Positions 19,705 to 30,164 of a stretch of 64,000 bases of DNA are shown here, in pieces (the stretch's first letter is position 1; each line of letters starts with the position of its first letter). Source of the stretch: Prorocentrum cordatum (Eukaryota; Sar; Dinophyceae; Prorocentrales; Prorocentraceae); contig CAUYUJ010014204.1 in the NCBI GenBank assembly GCA_963575745.1, positions 219,959-283,958 of the forward strand, written 5' to 3'. The position numbers and the translations under genes are program-made. The notes below the pieces were generated by a model, which was not told where the DNA came from, made no database searches, and saw nothing but the letters and a program-made list of their open reading frames with translations.

Positions 19705-21140
19705 AACCTAGTGCGGCTATATCCCAAGTGGTATGGGTTCCACGAAGGCTGGGGGTAACCCCTGGACCGATGGCCTGGCCCGACGTAGGCCCAATGTTTG
19801 GCATGCGTGGCCGCTGCCAGAAGACAGGGGGCGGCGGTGGTTCGCCGTGGGCATCCTCGGTGAAACGAGGCTGGATCGAGAGACATCGGAATCCATGCGT
19901 GATCGCATCCATACCCAATATTGAGAGCGGAACGGGGCCTACTGACCCTCTCGTCCAAGCAGGTACGTGCTGATTACCGCAGTCACACACGCACGCCAGT
20001 ACGAATACCATACTTGCTTACTCTCTCTCTCACTCTCTCTCTCTCTCTCGCATGCCTACTTAGCCCTGTCAGTCAAAGCTGAGCAGTGTGAGCGCATGCA
20101 AACACCTGCGCACCTGAGATCGCAAACCCGAATGCATCACAACCAGAATAACACACCCAGCTCGAATTACAGATCCAAACCGCGGCAATCCTGCGGCGAT
20201 TACAACGCACCGAGGAGAGAACACTGCGGTGGTGTGGGAGAACCACTTTTGGCAGGAGACACGTGGACACTCGGGACAGGACACATCACATGAGCCACCA
20301 AGTGTGAGAAAGCGGCCCAGGGAGAGGGAAAGAGGGAGAGAGAGAGAACGCACAAACAACAACGATGACCATCAACACAAGGGGAAAACAAACATGTCAA
20401 GACCTCCAGGGCGTCTGCGACGCGCGGTCCTTTGTAATTGTACACGCTACCTCGCAGCGGGACGGTGGACTCAGACATACACTGGCGCAGGGAAACAGGA
20501 TGAGCGGAGGGTGAGGGAGGGAGGGGGGGAAGGAGGAGGGAGGAGGGAGGAGGGGGGAATACTGAGGGAGGGGGGGAGGGAGGACGGAAGGGGGAGAGTG
20601 AGGGAGGGAGGAGGGAGGGAAGACAGGATGGCGAAGGAGGGTAAGAGGATGAGAGTAGGGGGGAAGGCGTCAAATAAGAACGTGCGAGAAGCAATGCACA
20701 ACTGAGTTTGAAAGGGGTTGGGAGGCCCAGCCAGCAGTCTCGACTGAGGAGATGCCAGTATCCAAATCTGTTGTACCGTAGTAGCGATAGTCCCAAAAGT
20801 AGGAGATCGTCGCGGGAGCGACGGGCCATGTCAAACGAATGAGTTTTCGGTATCAATGGCAAGTGGTGCGCCTCGCGATGAGGAGCAGTCATATCCTGGC
20901 GGCCGGCCGCTTGAAAACAAACGGCTGCGGGCAAACGCTCGCTATCTCTCGCCTTTGCACCAGCTCCCTTTAGGGACGGGGGGAGGAAACGAAACGTGAA
21001 TCCGCCGCCCGCTATACAGTAAACGCTATATACGCAAAGAACGCAGCAACAGGCGGGTTCAAAAGGAATGTTGGCCCGCACGCAAGTGCCCTTGCACGCA
21101 AGTTGCCTTGCGCGCGGATCGCCCTGCAGGCGAGCAGTCC
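19705..21140. other. Non-genic: CT run and GGGA tract
   Basis: 20018-20050 is (CT)n. 20500-20645 is a GGGAGG/GGAGGA purine tract. The rest (19705-20015, 20060-20500, 20650-21140) has only short frames. No repeats shared with the rest of the window were noticed. Confidence 0.5.
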
Positions 21141-22515
21141 TCACTCGGACTCATACGATGTTGTCTGGCCAACCCTGTACGGAGTATGACGTTTTAGGTC
21201 ATGCTTGAAGGATCGCATTCCTCCCATGACCTGTAAGAACATAGGTTTGTCAATGATCCCTTTGGCGTGACCGTCCGCAATCATATCATGTCACGAGTGT
21301 CGCGGCACTGTATGGTATGCACGATACACCGCTCCAACATCTGTCGTATCCAACTGATGTGTCCCAACAGAATACACTCAACCGTTGTTTGTTTCCAGGT
21401 CTTTGCTTGACAAAGACATGAATACAGATTCCGCATCTGTGGTCAAAGTGACCTAAATGTTCAGGCCGCCAAAATCCAGTACATCCTTCGACCGAGTGGG
21501 TGCCAGCGGCCCTGCGTGGAGTTCGTGCGGTATGACGATGGTGGGATAGCATTCCTCCAAGTTGCGGGCTGCTGCTAGCGCTTCTGCTGCATAGTTCGGG
21601 CGGCCGCAAGCGGTGAGACTTGCAGTACGCATTGGTAAGATGGACGACAGGCGCACCAGCAGGCGTGTTTCCACGCCGTAGCAGGTCTGCCCCGCGAAAA
21701 CCATAGCCTTTGACCTTGTCATCCGCATGTCCACTCAGGCGTCGATAGCCGGAGTCGCTGTGCCATCGGTCGATGGATGATCTCCCATTCGATCGATCGA
21801 TAGCCGGAGGTCGACCTCACCCAGTGGAGCCATCGATCGATAGATGATCTCCTTAGGGCTGGCCTGCAACTTCCTGGTGATCGCGTTCAGTCGTCGTACC
21901 TGTATGTTGGTCGGTTCTTGGACACGCTGTAAGGAAACAGCATATACCACCAAACGCACCTGTATGGTTAATGCGTAAGCAAAGGCGCCTCTGAGACTGA
22001 TAAACGTGTCAGTGACCGGCGCCAGCGTCTTGGATGCCTTGGCGTCAGCGCCTGCGCCACTGAGTTCAGGATGCTGTATGGGACGGGGATGTTTTACGTA
22101 TTCGCCTAAATCACGTGTAACGTTACCGTCCCCGTCCTTTGTATATCTCACATCACAATTGATACACGCATGTTTGTTGAAAGTTTACATTCACCAAACT
22201 TATCCTCAACACACTTGACGTACCTGTCGACGGTGTCCTCAGATCTGGCCATACCAACATCATCCATGCGCTTGACTGTGAGAAGGTTGCTGCTTGTCTC
22301 GAAATCCTCGTCGCAGGACGCGGGCATGAGACCAAACCCTCCTGTGGTCTTTCTGAGCTTCAGTGAGAGGGCTCTGGGTGCATCCTTGGTGCCGGCACCT
22401 GGCTCGAGGCACTGGCCCCGGCAGAGACGGACACCCTGTGGATGGAGCCTGCCCTCGCCACGCACCGATCGGCGCGCTACAACTTCCCCGATCCTTGCTG
22501 GGGGCAACTGCAAAT
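21141..22515 (-). pseudogene. Ty1/copia-like pol fragment (reverse transcriptase to RNase H)
   Basis: Read on the minus strand, in order: an RT segment with NLLTVKRMDDVGMA, where copia has a YVDD-type site (22148-22500); ISLRGAFAYALTIQVRLVVY and RRLNAITRKLQASPKEIIYR (21735-22151); the RNase H stretch with ALAAARNLEECYPTIV (21453-21734); LTTDAESVFMSLSSKDL after an in-frame TAG; then LGHISWIRQMLERC and DTRDMIADGHAKGIIDKPMF, ending at a TGA at 21141. The parts are separated by frameshifts and stops, so it is dead. Gag, protease, integrase and LTRs are not seen. The identification rests on the linear order of copia RT/RNase H blocks familiar from dinoflagellates. Confidence 0.75.
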
Positions 22516-22529
22516 GACTACCTACCAGA

Positions 22530-22668
22530 CCACCCCAACCCAACCCGAAGACCCGAATTTCGGGTTGGGGGGGGTAAGGGTTCCACATGTGTTTTTTTCG
22601 ATGTTTCCCGACACCCCCCCCACTGGAAATCGAGGGTAAATCTGAGCCTTCGGGTTGGGTTGGGGTGG
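22530..22668. mobile_element. TIR element (MITE-like), 139 bp, compact form
   Basis: A perfect 21-bp terminal inverted repeat begins CCACCCCAACCCAACCCGAA (22530-22550) and ends at 22648-22668. The interior has AATTTCGGGTTGGGG, a short ACATGTGT, TTCCCGACACCCCCC and ACTGGAAAT. A relative at 26915-27915 carries a large GTGTGC/TG expansion where this copy has ACATGTGT. It abuts the 5' side of the copia fragment. Confidence 0.75.
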
Positions 22669-22799
22669 CTTGGTGGGTGGTGAGCAAAGGTGGGATGACC
22701 CCTGGAGTTGCAATCACATGGCAAGACACGGCGTACTGGCGGAAGAACGAGAAAATGGGGATGCCGTAGCTCTAGCGTAAGTGTGCGGGTGGGTACGCA

Positions 22800-22890
22800 C
22801 ACAGAATTCGCCGGCCCAACGGGCCAGGGCGTGCTAAGATCTCCGGTAACAGGTAAACAGTATTTCTAGTTCGCGCGCGCGGGGCGGCCC
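22800..22890 (+). repeat. Dispersed repeat copy
   Basis: AATTCGCCGGCCCAACGGGCCAG-like sequence followed by GCTAAGATCTCCGG matches 45282-45370 (AATTCGCCGGCTTCACGG, GCCAAGATCTCCGG). Both are followed by GC-rich GCGCGCG sequence. Confidence 0.55.
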
Positions 22891-23035
22891 CTAGGAGTCC
22901 CCGGGCGAAAAGTACCCCGGAAGGTCCCTGGGAGGGTGGGGGTCAGAGATGCCGGACCGGGCAATTTTTCGACACCCCTCACGGGGATCGTGGCCTCCGA
23001 GGGGGGGGGCGCAATCGACTACCCCCGCCCCTGCC

Positions 23036-23180
23036 CCAAGAGGCCCCCGAGAGCCCCCCAAGAGGCCCTGGGGGCCCCCAAGACGCCGCCAAGGAGCCCC
23101 AAGAGACTCCCAAGAGGTCCCCAAGAGGCCCTAAAGAGGGCTCCAGGGCTGGCGGAATAAGCGAAACGATTAAATTAAGC
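23036..23180. repeat. CCCAAGAGG minisatellite with shared end
   Basis: Units such as AGGCCCCCAAGACGCC repeat. The block ends GGCGGAATAAGCGAAACGAT, nearly the same as the end of the 46130-46860 array (GGCGGAATGAGCGAAGCGAT). Confidence 0.7.
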
Positions 23181-23846
23181 ATCTGTTCGCGCGATTGGCG
23201 CCGTTTCAACTAAAGACGGCGTCACGGGCCACTCGATCCAGGAGGCACCAGCTTGAATCGCACGCTAGCCTGTTCAAAAGGACGCCTCACTAGCCAGTCC
23301 CCTAATGATGCCAGCTCATTTCTTCTCGCAAGCAACGCCACCATGATCAAGAAGCAGGTGAAGGCAGTCGTGGTGGTGTGACGACCCTTCTCTGCGCGTC
23401 TGCCACGAGAACTCACCGAACTCAATCTTGTATGGGGGGGGGAAGGCCGATCATGGACTCCCTCGCCAGGGGCGTGGAGGAGGAGAGGCCATCCCTGGGA
23501 ACCACCCACGAGATGAGCCTCCCCGAACATGCTTGCCGAACGCTCTGGTCGGGAGTTCAAACATGGGACGATCCCGCCCCAGGAGATTGACAAATACCCC
23601 CCCTACTGCAGCCGCTACTGGACAGGCAGCGTGCGTCACAAATGAACCATGCCCGAGATGACACTGACCACGCACTCTGTTCAGCATGGGCATGCGACTT
23701 AGTCGCTCGTCGTGCCTATGATTTGCGTCCCCACCTCGGTCCTTCCGTGGCGAGAACCAGACGCCGACGCGGCGACGTGTTTCGCACCGTTCAACGTACA
23801 ACCCCTTAAGTCTCCGACCACTCCCCAGGAACATGTTGACCATGCT
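23180..23846. other. Unassigned sequence
   Basis: Mixed-composition DNA with only short, overlapping frames. No gene or repeat is recognised. Confidence 0.4.
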
Positions 23847-24070
23847 TGATGGGCCTGTTTTCCACCACCACCATCATATCGAAGGGGAGGAGGAGGAGGA
23901 GGAGGAGGACGACGACGACGAGGATGAGGATGAGGATGAGGAGGATGAGGACGAAGAGGAGGAGGAGGAGGAGGAGGAGGAGGAGGAGGAGGAGGAGGAG
24001 GAGGAGGAGGAGGAGGGGGAGGACCCCCTCCCCCTCCAACTTCTGGTGGTGGTGGAAAACAGGCCCATCA
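23847..24070. mobile_element. GATGGGCCTG foldback element with GGA core
   Basis: The left end TGATGGGCCTGTTTTCCACC pairs with GGTGGAAAACAGGCCCATCA at the right end. The interior is GAGGAGGAGGAC, then ATG/GAC-interrupted and pure GGA repeats. ATGCT directly flanks both ends (23842-23846 and 24071-24075), a possible 5-bp target duplication. A second intact member is at 47651-47796, with the core in the TCC orientation. Confidence 0.8.
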
Positions 24071-24359
24071 ATGCTAGGCCCGGCACGCGGCCGCCCGAAG
24101 CCCAGACCTGCCCGAGACAGCCCGCCGCTGCTGGGCCGCGACGCGCCCGCAGCTCGGGCCTCTTCCCTCCGCTCGGGACGGCTCGGGCACCCGCGGAGCA
24201 GTCTCGCCGAAGCGCAGCCGCCACCTCCGCGAGCTCTCGGAGGCGCCCGCCCGCTTCGAGGCCCCCGGGGGGTGGGGCCGGGGCACAGTGGGAGCCAGGC
24301 CAGAAGAACGGCCCGGAAGAGCACGAGAGACCCTCCGTCGGCCAAGACGAGCAGAACAT

Positions 24360-24535
24360 CGAAGGGTGCCCCCCACGGGCTGCACAAGACCATCGATCAA
24401 GCACAAAGAGAACACTAGGAAACCCTCCCCGAACCGACCTCGATCTTATGAAAACCGTGCTAGGATCGGGATAAATCGCTCCAGAACGTTCCGGAGCGCT
24501 CTCAGAGCGTTCCGGAACGCTCTGGAGCGGCCGCG
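24360..24535 (+). repeat. Dispersed repeat plus GAACGCTC palindromes
   Basis: 24405-24455 (CCTCCCCGAACCGACCTCGA, then TCTTAT) recurs at 49335-49360. 24485-24530 is a set of overlapping palindromes built from GAGCGTTCCGGAACGCTC; related words recur at 25155-25180. 24540-25240 otherwise shows no gene. Confidence 0.6.
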
Positions 24536-25243
24536 GCGCCCAATACAGCCTCCAAACCCGCCGATTCTCAGAGATCTCGAGTTATCCCGATCCGATGTTG
24601 TCCCGATCTTCGCGTCGTTTTACTTCTGCCTCGGTCCGACTGCACTCGCGAAGGCGTCTCGAGCGACCGAACGTTCGCACGAACGGCGCGCGGGGCGTCC
24701 CTGCAACGGGGGGGGTGGGGGGGCGGCCGGCGGCCTGCGCCGGGCGGCCGGGGCCGCTCGCTCTACAGTCGTGACCGAAGGAACCCAAAATAAGGAACGA
24801 GGCCCCTTTTTGTCCATAAGTCCAACTTCGATTCCCTATCGAAGACCTAAGGAAAGCCTGAGGCAAGCTGCGAAACACTTCAGGAACACGGAGCCCCTCC
24901 CCAACGGCAAGGGTTCCTTCTTCAGGGCCCCGACCGTATCAGCCTTTCGAGCCTGGGGAATCGCGTCTTCGCCATTTGTCTCAGGTCTGTCCCGAGATTG
25001 TCCATATGAGCCACCGATCGAGTCCCAAACGGCCGAAAAAGCACGGGGGGCTAAGATGAAGCCAGGAGGAGGATCAAGTCGGGCGAAAATAGATCGCAAA
25101 CCTCTGAGATCTGGTGGCTCTGGAGAATGCCTCAGGCGCCGCGGCCTTCCCAAAGCGTTCCAGAACGCTCCGAGAGCGTCCCGCAACGCCCTGGGACGGA
25201 TTCACCCTCGTCGTAGCCTTGCCCGAAGGAGGCAGCCCTTCTA

Positions 25244-25462
25244 GAAGCCTCCTAGATGGGGTCCGAGTAGATGGGGTCGGAGGATCCTGCCGCATCGCCG
25301 ATGCATCGCCGATGCATCGGCGATGCACCGCCGACGTCGGGGATTCATCGGCGACGCCGCTGTAAAGCAAACCGGGCTCCCCACGAGCTGCATCGCCGAT
25401 GCATCGGCGATGCGGCGCGTCAATATGACCCCGTCTGCTCCGACCACATCTGGGAGGCCTCG
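25244..25462. repeat. GCATCGGCGATGC foldback, copy 1
   Basis: The ends GAAGCCTCCTAGATGGGGTC and GACCACATCTGGGAGGCCTC are imperfect inverted repeats. The interior is several overlapping palindromes of the type GCATCGCCGATGCATCGGCG. Other copies: 35642-35826 and 47097-47272. Confidence 0.75.
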
Positions 25463-25616
25463 ACCGTCCGCCTTCGGCGATGAGCTTGAGGGCCGGGTAG
25501 CTCCTCACGTCGAAGTCGTCCCTCAGAGACGTCTCCGCCGTCGCGTCCACCCTGGGGCGCTCGGGGGCGGGCTGGGGCGGGCCACGGGGGGGGAGCAGAG
25601 GGGGAGCCCCTCCCCT

Positions 25617-26130
25617 TCCTCGATCCTCGCTCTCCGATCCTTGATCCTTGATCCTTGATCCTGGATCCTGGATCCTCGATCCTCAACCTCGATCCTCGAT
25701 CCTTGATCCTCCATCCTTGATCCTTGATCCTCAACCTCGATCCTCGATCCTCGATCCTTGATCCTCGATCCTCGATCCTCGATCCTCCGATCCTCGATCC
25801 TCGCTCTCCGATCCTCGATCCTCCGATCCCCGATCCTCGATCCTCGATCCTCGATCCTTGATCCTTGATCCCTGATCCTGGATCCTCGATCCTCAACCTC
25901 GATCCTCAGCCTCGATCCTCAACCGTCGACCATCGACCCTCGATCCTCGATCCTTGAGCCTCGACCCTCTATCCTCGATCCTCGACCCTCGATCCTCGAC
26001 CCTCGATCCTCTGACCGCGATCCTGGATCCTCGATCCTTGAGCCTCGATCCTCGATCCTTGAGCCTCGATCCTCTAGCCTCGAGCCTTGGTCCTCAGCCT
26101 CGATCCTCGAAGACTCGACCCTCGAAGACT
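25617..26130. repeat. GATCCTCGATCCTTGATCC minisatellite
   Basis: About 500 bp of 7-9 bp units (GATCCTCGATCC/GATCCTTGATCC). Both strands stay open by composition; the minus strand would encode a GSRIEDR-type repeat. No gene is called. Confidence 0.9.
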
Positions 26131-26164
26131 CGACCCTTTGAAGACTCGAGCCTCGAGTCCGCGA

Positions 26165-26375
26165 TCCCCCCCTCTCCACCACCACCTCCTCCCGCTCCGC
26201 CGCCTCCTCCCACACCACCTCTTCCTCCTCCAGCACCTCCTCCCACTCCGCCACCTCCTCCTCCTCCTCCTCCTCCTCCTCCTCCTCCTCGTGCTGCTCC
26301 ACCTCCTCCTCCTCCTCCTCCTCTTCCTCCTCCTCCTCCTCCTCGTGCTCCTCCTCGTGCTACTCCTCCTTCTCC
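26165..26375 (+). repeat. TCC tract
   Basis: An interrupted (TCC)n of about 200 bp containing CTCCCAC and GCTCC variants. Confidence 0.85.
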
Positions 26376-26554
26376 TGTCCTCCTCCTCCACGGGCCACGG
26401 GGCAGGTGGAGGAGGAGGCGGAGGAGGAGGGCTCTTCGCCCGTGGAAGGACAGTGTCCGAGGGCTCCGTTCGCGGGGGGAGGGACTGCCCCGGGGGTGCC
26501 CTGAATGACGCCCTGGAGGAGAGCACCGGTCGGACTCCACACTCTCTCGCTCTC

Positions 26555-26715
26555 CAAGGGCTCCCAACTTCGCGCTTCGCGCTGAGCGAAGCGCGAAGTT
26601 GAGGGTAACTTCGCGCTCTCGCGCCGCCTCCCAGGGGAGAAAAGGAGGACGAGGAGGAAACGGAGCCGAATCGCGAAGCGCGAATAACTTCGCGCACTCG
26701 AGGGCGCCTTTGCTC
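26555..26715 (+). repeat. AACTTCGCGC hairpin repeat, copy 1
   Basis: GGGCTCCCAACTTCGCGCTT and related GCGAAGCGCGAAGT words form stacked hairpins, followed by TCTCGCGCCGCCTCCCAGGG and a second set of hairpins. The second copy is at 34063-34213. Confidence 0.75.
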
Positions 26716-26914
26716 TCACACTCGCCCTGCCCACAAGACCCCTGACGCCTGGCAGCAGCAACGGAGGCGGCCCATGCACAACACAACGGGTAGCTCCCTT
26801 GCAACCCTTGCCTGAGGCCGCGCCATCGCCACAGCACTACAGCCCCAATGGGAAGGAACCTCATTCAAGCAGCTGACGCACATGGCCACCAACAAACTCA
26901 CAACGAATTTCAAG

Positions 26915-27527
26915 GAGAATTTCGGGTTGGGGGGGGGTGCGGGATTCGTGCGCGTGCGTGTGCGTGTGCGTGTGCGTGTGCGTGTGCGTGTGCGTGTGCG
27001 TGTGCGTGTGCGGGTGCGTGTGCGGGTGCGGGTGCGGGTGCGGGTGCGGGTGCGGGTGCGGGTGCGGGTGCGGGTGCGGGTGCGGGTGCGGGTGCGGGTG
27101 CGGGTGCGTCGGGTTCGGTGCTGTGTGCGGGTGCGGGTGCTGGTGCGGGTGCGTTGTGCGGGTGCGGGGCGGGTTTCTGGTGCGTGTGCGTGTGCGTGGT
27201 GCGTGTTGCGTGTGCGTGTGCGTGTGCTTGTGCGTGGTTGCGTGTGCGTGTGGCGTGTGCTGTGCGTTTGCGTGTGCTGTGCGTGTGCGTGAGCGGTATG
27301 CGTGTCGTGGTGCGTGTGCGTGTGCGTGTGCGTGTGCGGTGCGTGTGCGCGTGCGCGTGCGCGTGCGCGTGCGTGTGCGCGTGCGCGTGCGCCGTGCTGT
27401 GCGTGTCGTGTGCGTTTGCGGGTGCGGGTGCGTGCGCGCGTGCGCCGCGTGCGCGCGTGCGCGCGGTGCGCGCGTGCGCGCGTCGCGCGTGCGCGCGTGC
27501 CCGCGTGCGCGCGTGAGGCGCGTGCGC

Positions 27528-27562
<35 letters not shown>

Positions 27563-27671
27563 TCGTGCGTGCGTGCGTGCGTGCTGCGTGCGTGCGAGCG
27601 TGGCGATGCGTGCGTGCGGTGCGTGCGTGCGTGCTGCGTGCGGCGTGCGTGCGTGCGTGCGTGGTGCGTCG

Positions 27672-27711
<40 letters not shown>

Positions 27712-27739
27712 TTCAGTGCGTGCGTGCGTGCGTGCTGCG

Positions 27740-27833
<94 letters not shown>

Positions 27834-27915
27834 CACCTGTTCCCCGACCCCCCCCCCCACACTGGAAATTGAGATCCAATCGGGACCTTCGGGCTGGGCT
27901 GGGGTGGTCTAGCGG
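26915..27915. repeat. MITE-like element with 900-bp GTGTGC/GTGCGT/TG expansion
   Basis: The left block AATTTCGGGTTGGGGGGGG and right block TTCCCCGACCCCCCCC, ACTGGAAAT and CTTCGGGCTGGGCTGGGGTG match the compact element at 22530-22668. Between them about 26950-27830 is an expansion: (GTGTGC)n, (GGGTGC)n, (GCGTGC)n, then pure (GT)n from about 27743. All frames are open by composition. The left terminal arm of the compact copy is missing here. Confidence 0.75.
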
Positions 27916-27947
27916 GCGGCGGCGGGTGGCCCGGACGCTCGAGTGAG

Positions 27948-28150
27948 GTCGGGCATGTCCCCCTACAGGCGTACTGCGGGCGAGAGCTAAAAAAAACTGT
28001 CCGAAGCTGCTAGACCACAGAATCAACGATAGCAGAAACAGCGTCCCCGGACTATGCCCATCAGAGTGAGGGGGCCGAAGGGTCATTCATTGTCCCGAGG
28101 TGCGTGGCTGAAGTCGGGATCCGTGGTAAGGGTTCTGTTTGTTGCGTTGA
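27948..28150 (+). repeat. Partial GTCGGGC MITE followed by dispersed repeat copy B
   Basis: GTCGGGCATGTCCCCCTACAGG matches the left end of the elements at 31943-32105 and 57233-57394; the right end is absent. 28063-28150 matches copy A at 13520-13610. Confidence 0.6.
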
Positions 28151-28199
28151 ACTCTCATTTGTGAAAAATGAATATTGTTGATCCCCCCCGCCCGGTGCA

Positions 28200-28550
28200 C
28201 ATTGTATTTTTTCGATTGAAGTGCCCCTCCCGGGGCTCGAACCCTGTTTTCTATCAGGGGAAATCTTGAAGTTCAAACTGTGCCGTTGGCCCCCAGTTTA
28301 CAACAACAACAACAACGACTCCCGGTCACAATGTATTGAAGAATCGCGCTCTCGCTTGGGACTTCCTCGCCACTTACCGGGCCGCTTCGCTTGATATCTC
28401 CTTACAATTTACTCAGGTGCCGCATATTGCCTGGCGGTTTTGCCTAGCGGTTCAAGCAGGACTCACGCTTCAACGACCCGCCCACTCGACCCGCCTGTCG
28501 GGGCCTGCCCGCCCGACCAGCCCGTTAATGACTGCAGTCGCCGCTCGCTG
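28200..28550. other. Unassigned sequence
   Basis: Contains an ACA-triplet patch at 28300-28316. No gene is recognised. Confidence 0.4.
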
Positions 28551-28554
28551 CCCT

Positions 28555-29075
28555 TCGCTCGCCTTCGATGCCCCTCGCTGCCCGTACTGGTTCCGCGGTC
28601 GCCTTCGCTCGCTGCCCCTCGTGGCCCCTTTGCTGCCCTCAGTGGCCCCGTCGCTGCCCTTTGTGGCCCCGCATCATATGCCCTTCGTGGCCCCCGCTCG
28701 CTCGCGCCCGTCGTGGCCCCATGCGCATGCCCTTCGTAGCCCCGCTGTCGCCCTTCGTAGCCCCCTCACTGCCCTTCGTGGCTCTGGTGCTGCCCTCAGT
28801 GGCCCCGCTGCCGCCCTTTGTGGCCCGGTATACGAATGGCCTCCGTGGCCCCCGCTCGCTCGCGCCCGTCGTGGCCCCATACGCATGCCCTTCGTCGCCC
28901 CGCTGTCGCCCTTCGTGGCCCCCTCGTTGCCCTTCGTGGCCCCGGTGCTGCCCTCAGTGGCCCCGCTCTCGCCCTGTGGCCCTTTGTACGAATCCCCTTC
29001 GTGGCCCCCGCTCGCTCGCGCCCGTCGTGGCCCTATATGCATGCCCTTCGTGGCCCCACTGTCGCCCTTTGAGGA
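28555..29075 (+). repeat. Higher-order minisatellite (about 15-bp units in about 157-bp blocks)
   Basis: Units of the type CCCTTCGTGGCCCC repeat throughout. The marker CCCGCTCGCTCGCGCCCGTC begins near 28693, 28850 and 29007, giving three blocks of about 157 bp. Open frames here are compositional. Confidence 0.8.
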
Positions 29076-29249
29076 ACTGGAGCGGGAACCCGTAACAAAA
29101 AAACGGCGGCGGAACCTGTAACAAAAACGGCGTCGGAACCGGCAACAAAAACGGCAGAACGGAACCGGTAACAACAACGGCCCTGTCGCTTCCAGGGCCC
29201 ACCAAGGGGCCAGGAAACTTCGCCACTGCTCGAACTTCGACCGTACCGG

Positions 29250-30155
29250 TCAAGGAGGAGGAGGAGGAGGAGGAGGAGGAGGAGGATGAGGAGGGAGGAG
29301 GAGGAGGAGGAGGAGGAGGAGGAGGAGGAGGAGGAGGAGGAGGAGGAGGAGGAGGAGGGGAAGGAGGAGGAGAAGCCCTGGGAGGCACCCCACGGGCCCT
29401 CGCAGGGGCGGCGCGCGGGGCCCGGCGCCTCGCCACCCGGGCGGCGGCCCTCGCGCCGCCGCCGCCCAGCCTCTTGGCGAGGTCCTCCGAGCGGCCGGCG
29501 GCCCCCCGCCGCGGAGGCGCCGGGGGGAACGCGCGTTAGGAGGCAACTGCTGGGAGGCTTTCGTCGGAAGGATTAAGGAGGACGAAGCCACATTTGGGAG
29601 GAGGAGGAGGGGAAGGAGGAGGAGGTTGAGGAGGAGGAGGAGATGGAGGAGGAGGAGGAGGAGGAGGAGGAGGAAGGAGGAGAAAAAGGAGGAGGAGGAG
29701 GAGGAGGAGGAGGAGAGGAGGAGGAGGAGAGGAGAGGAGAGGGGGGGGAGGGGGGGGAGGAGGAATACGGACGCCGCCTCCCGCCGCTGGCCGCCTCAGC
29801 GCCCCAGCCACGCCTGCACCTCCGGCGCAAGACCGCCTGGGGGCGCCGCCCCCATCGGGCGCGTCCCCCCCCGCCGCCGCCGATGCCACCGCCTTCACCG
29901 GCTCGTGCTGCGTCTCCAAAGGGGGAAGGGGAGGAGGAGGAGGAGGAGGAGGAGGAGGAGGAGAGGAGGAGAGGAGGACGAGGGGGAGGAGGGAGAGGAG
30001 CAGGAGGAGGAGGAGGAGGAGGAGGAGGAGGAGGAGGAGGAGGAGAGGGGAGGGGGAGGAGGAGGAGGAGGAGGAGGAGGAGGAGGAGGAGGAGGAGGAG
30101 GGGAGGAGGAGGAGGAGGAGGAGGAGGAGGAAGAGGAGGAGGAGGAGAGCAAGCG
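29250..30155 (+). repeat. Three GGA tracts with GC-rich spacers
   Basis: GGA-dominated tracts lie at 29250-29362, 29597-29765 and 29928-30155. Spacers 29370-29590 and 29770-29925 are GC-rich without a gene I trust. Every frame is open by composition. Confidence 0.85.
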
Positions 30156-30164
30156 ACTGATGCG

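Noticed and set aside
25420-25896. GSRIEDRG-type repeat protein on the minus strand
   Set aside because: Produced by the GATCCTC minisatellite; frames shift at irregular unit lengths.
26848-28086. Several overlapping frames of 200-450 codons
   Set aside because: They lie in GTGTGC/GCGTGC/TG repeats, and all six frames are open by composition.
28200-28262. tRNA-like T-arm (GGGTTCGAGCCCC on the minus strand)
   Set aside because: The stem does not pair properly, and no D arm or anticodon arm is found upstream.
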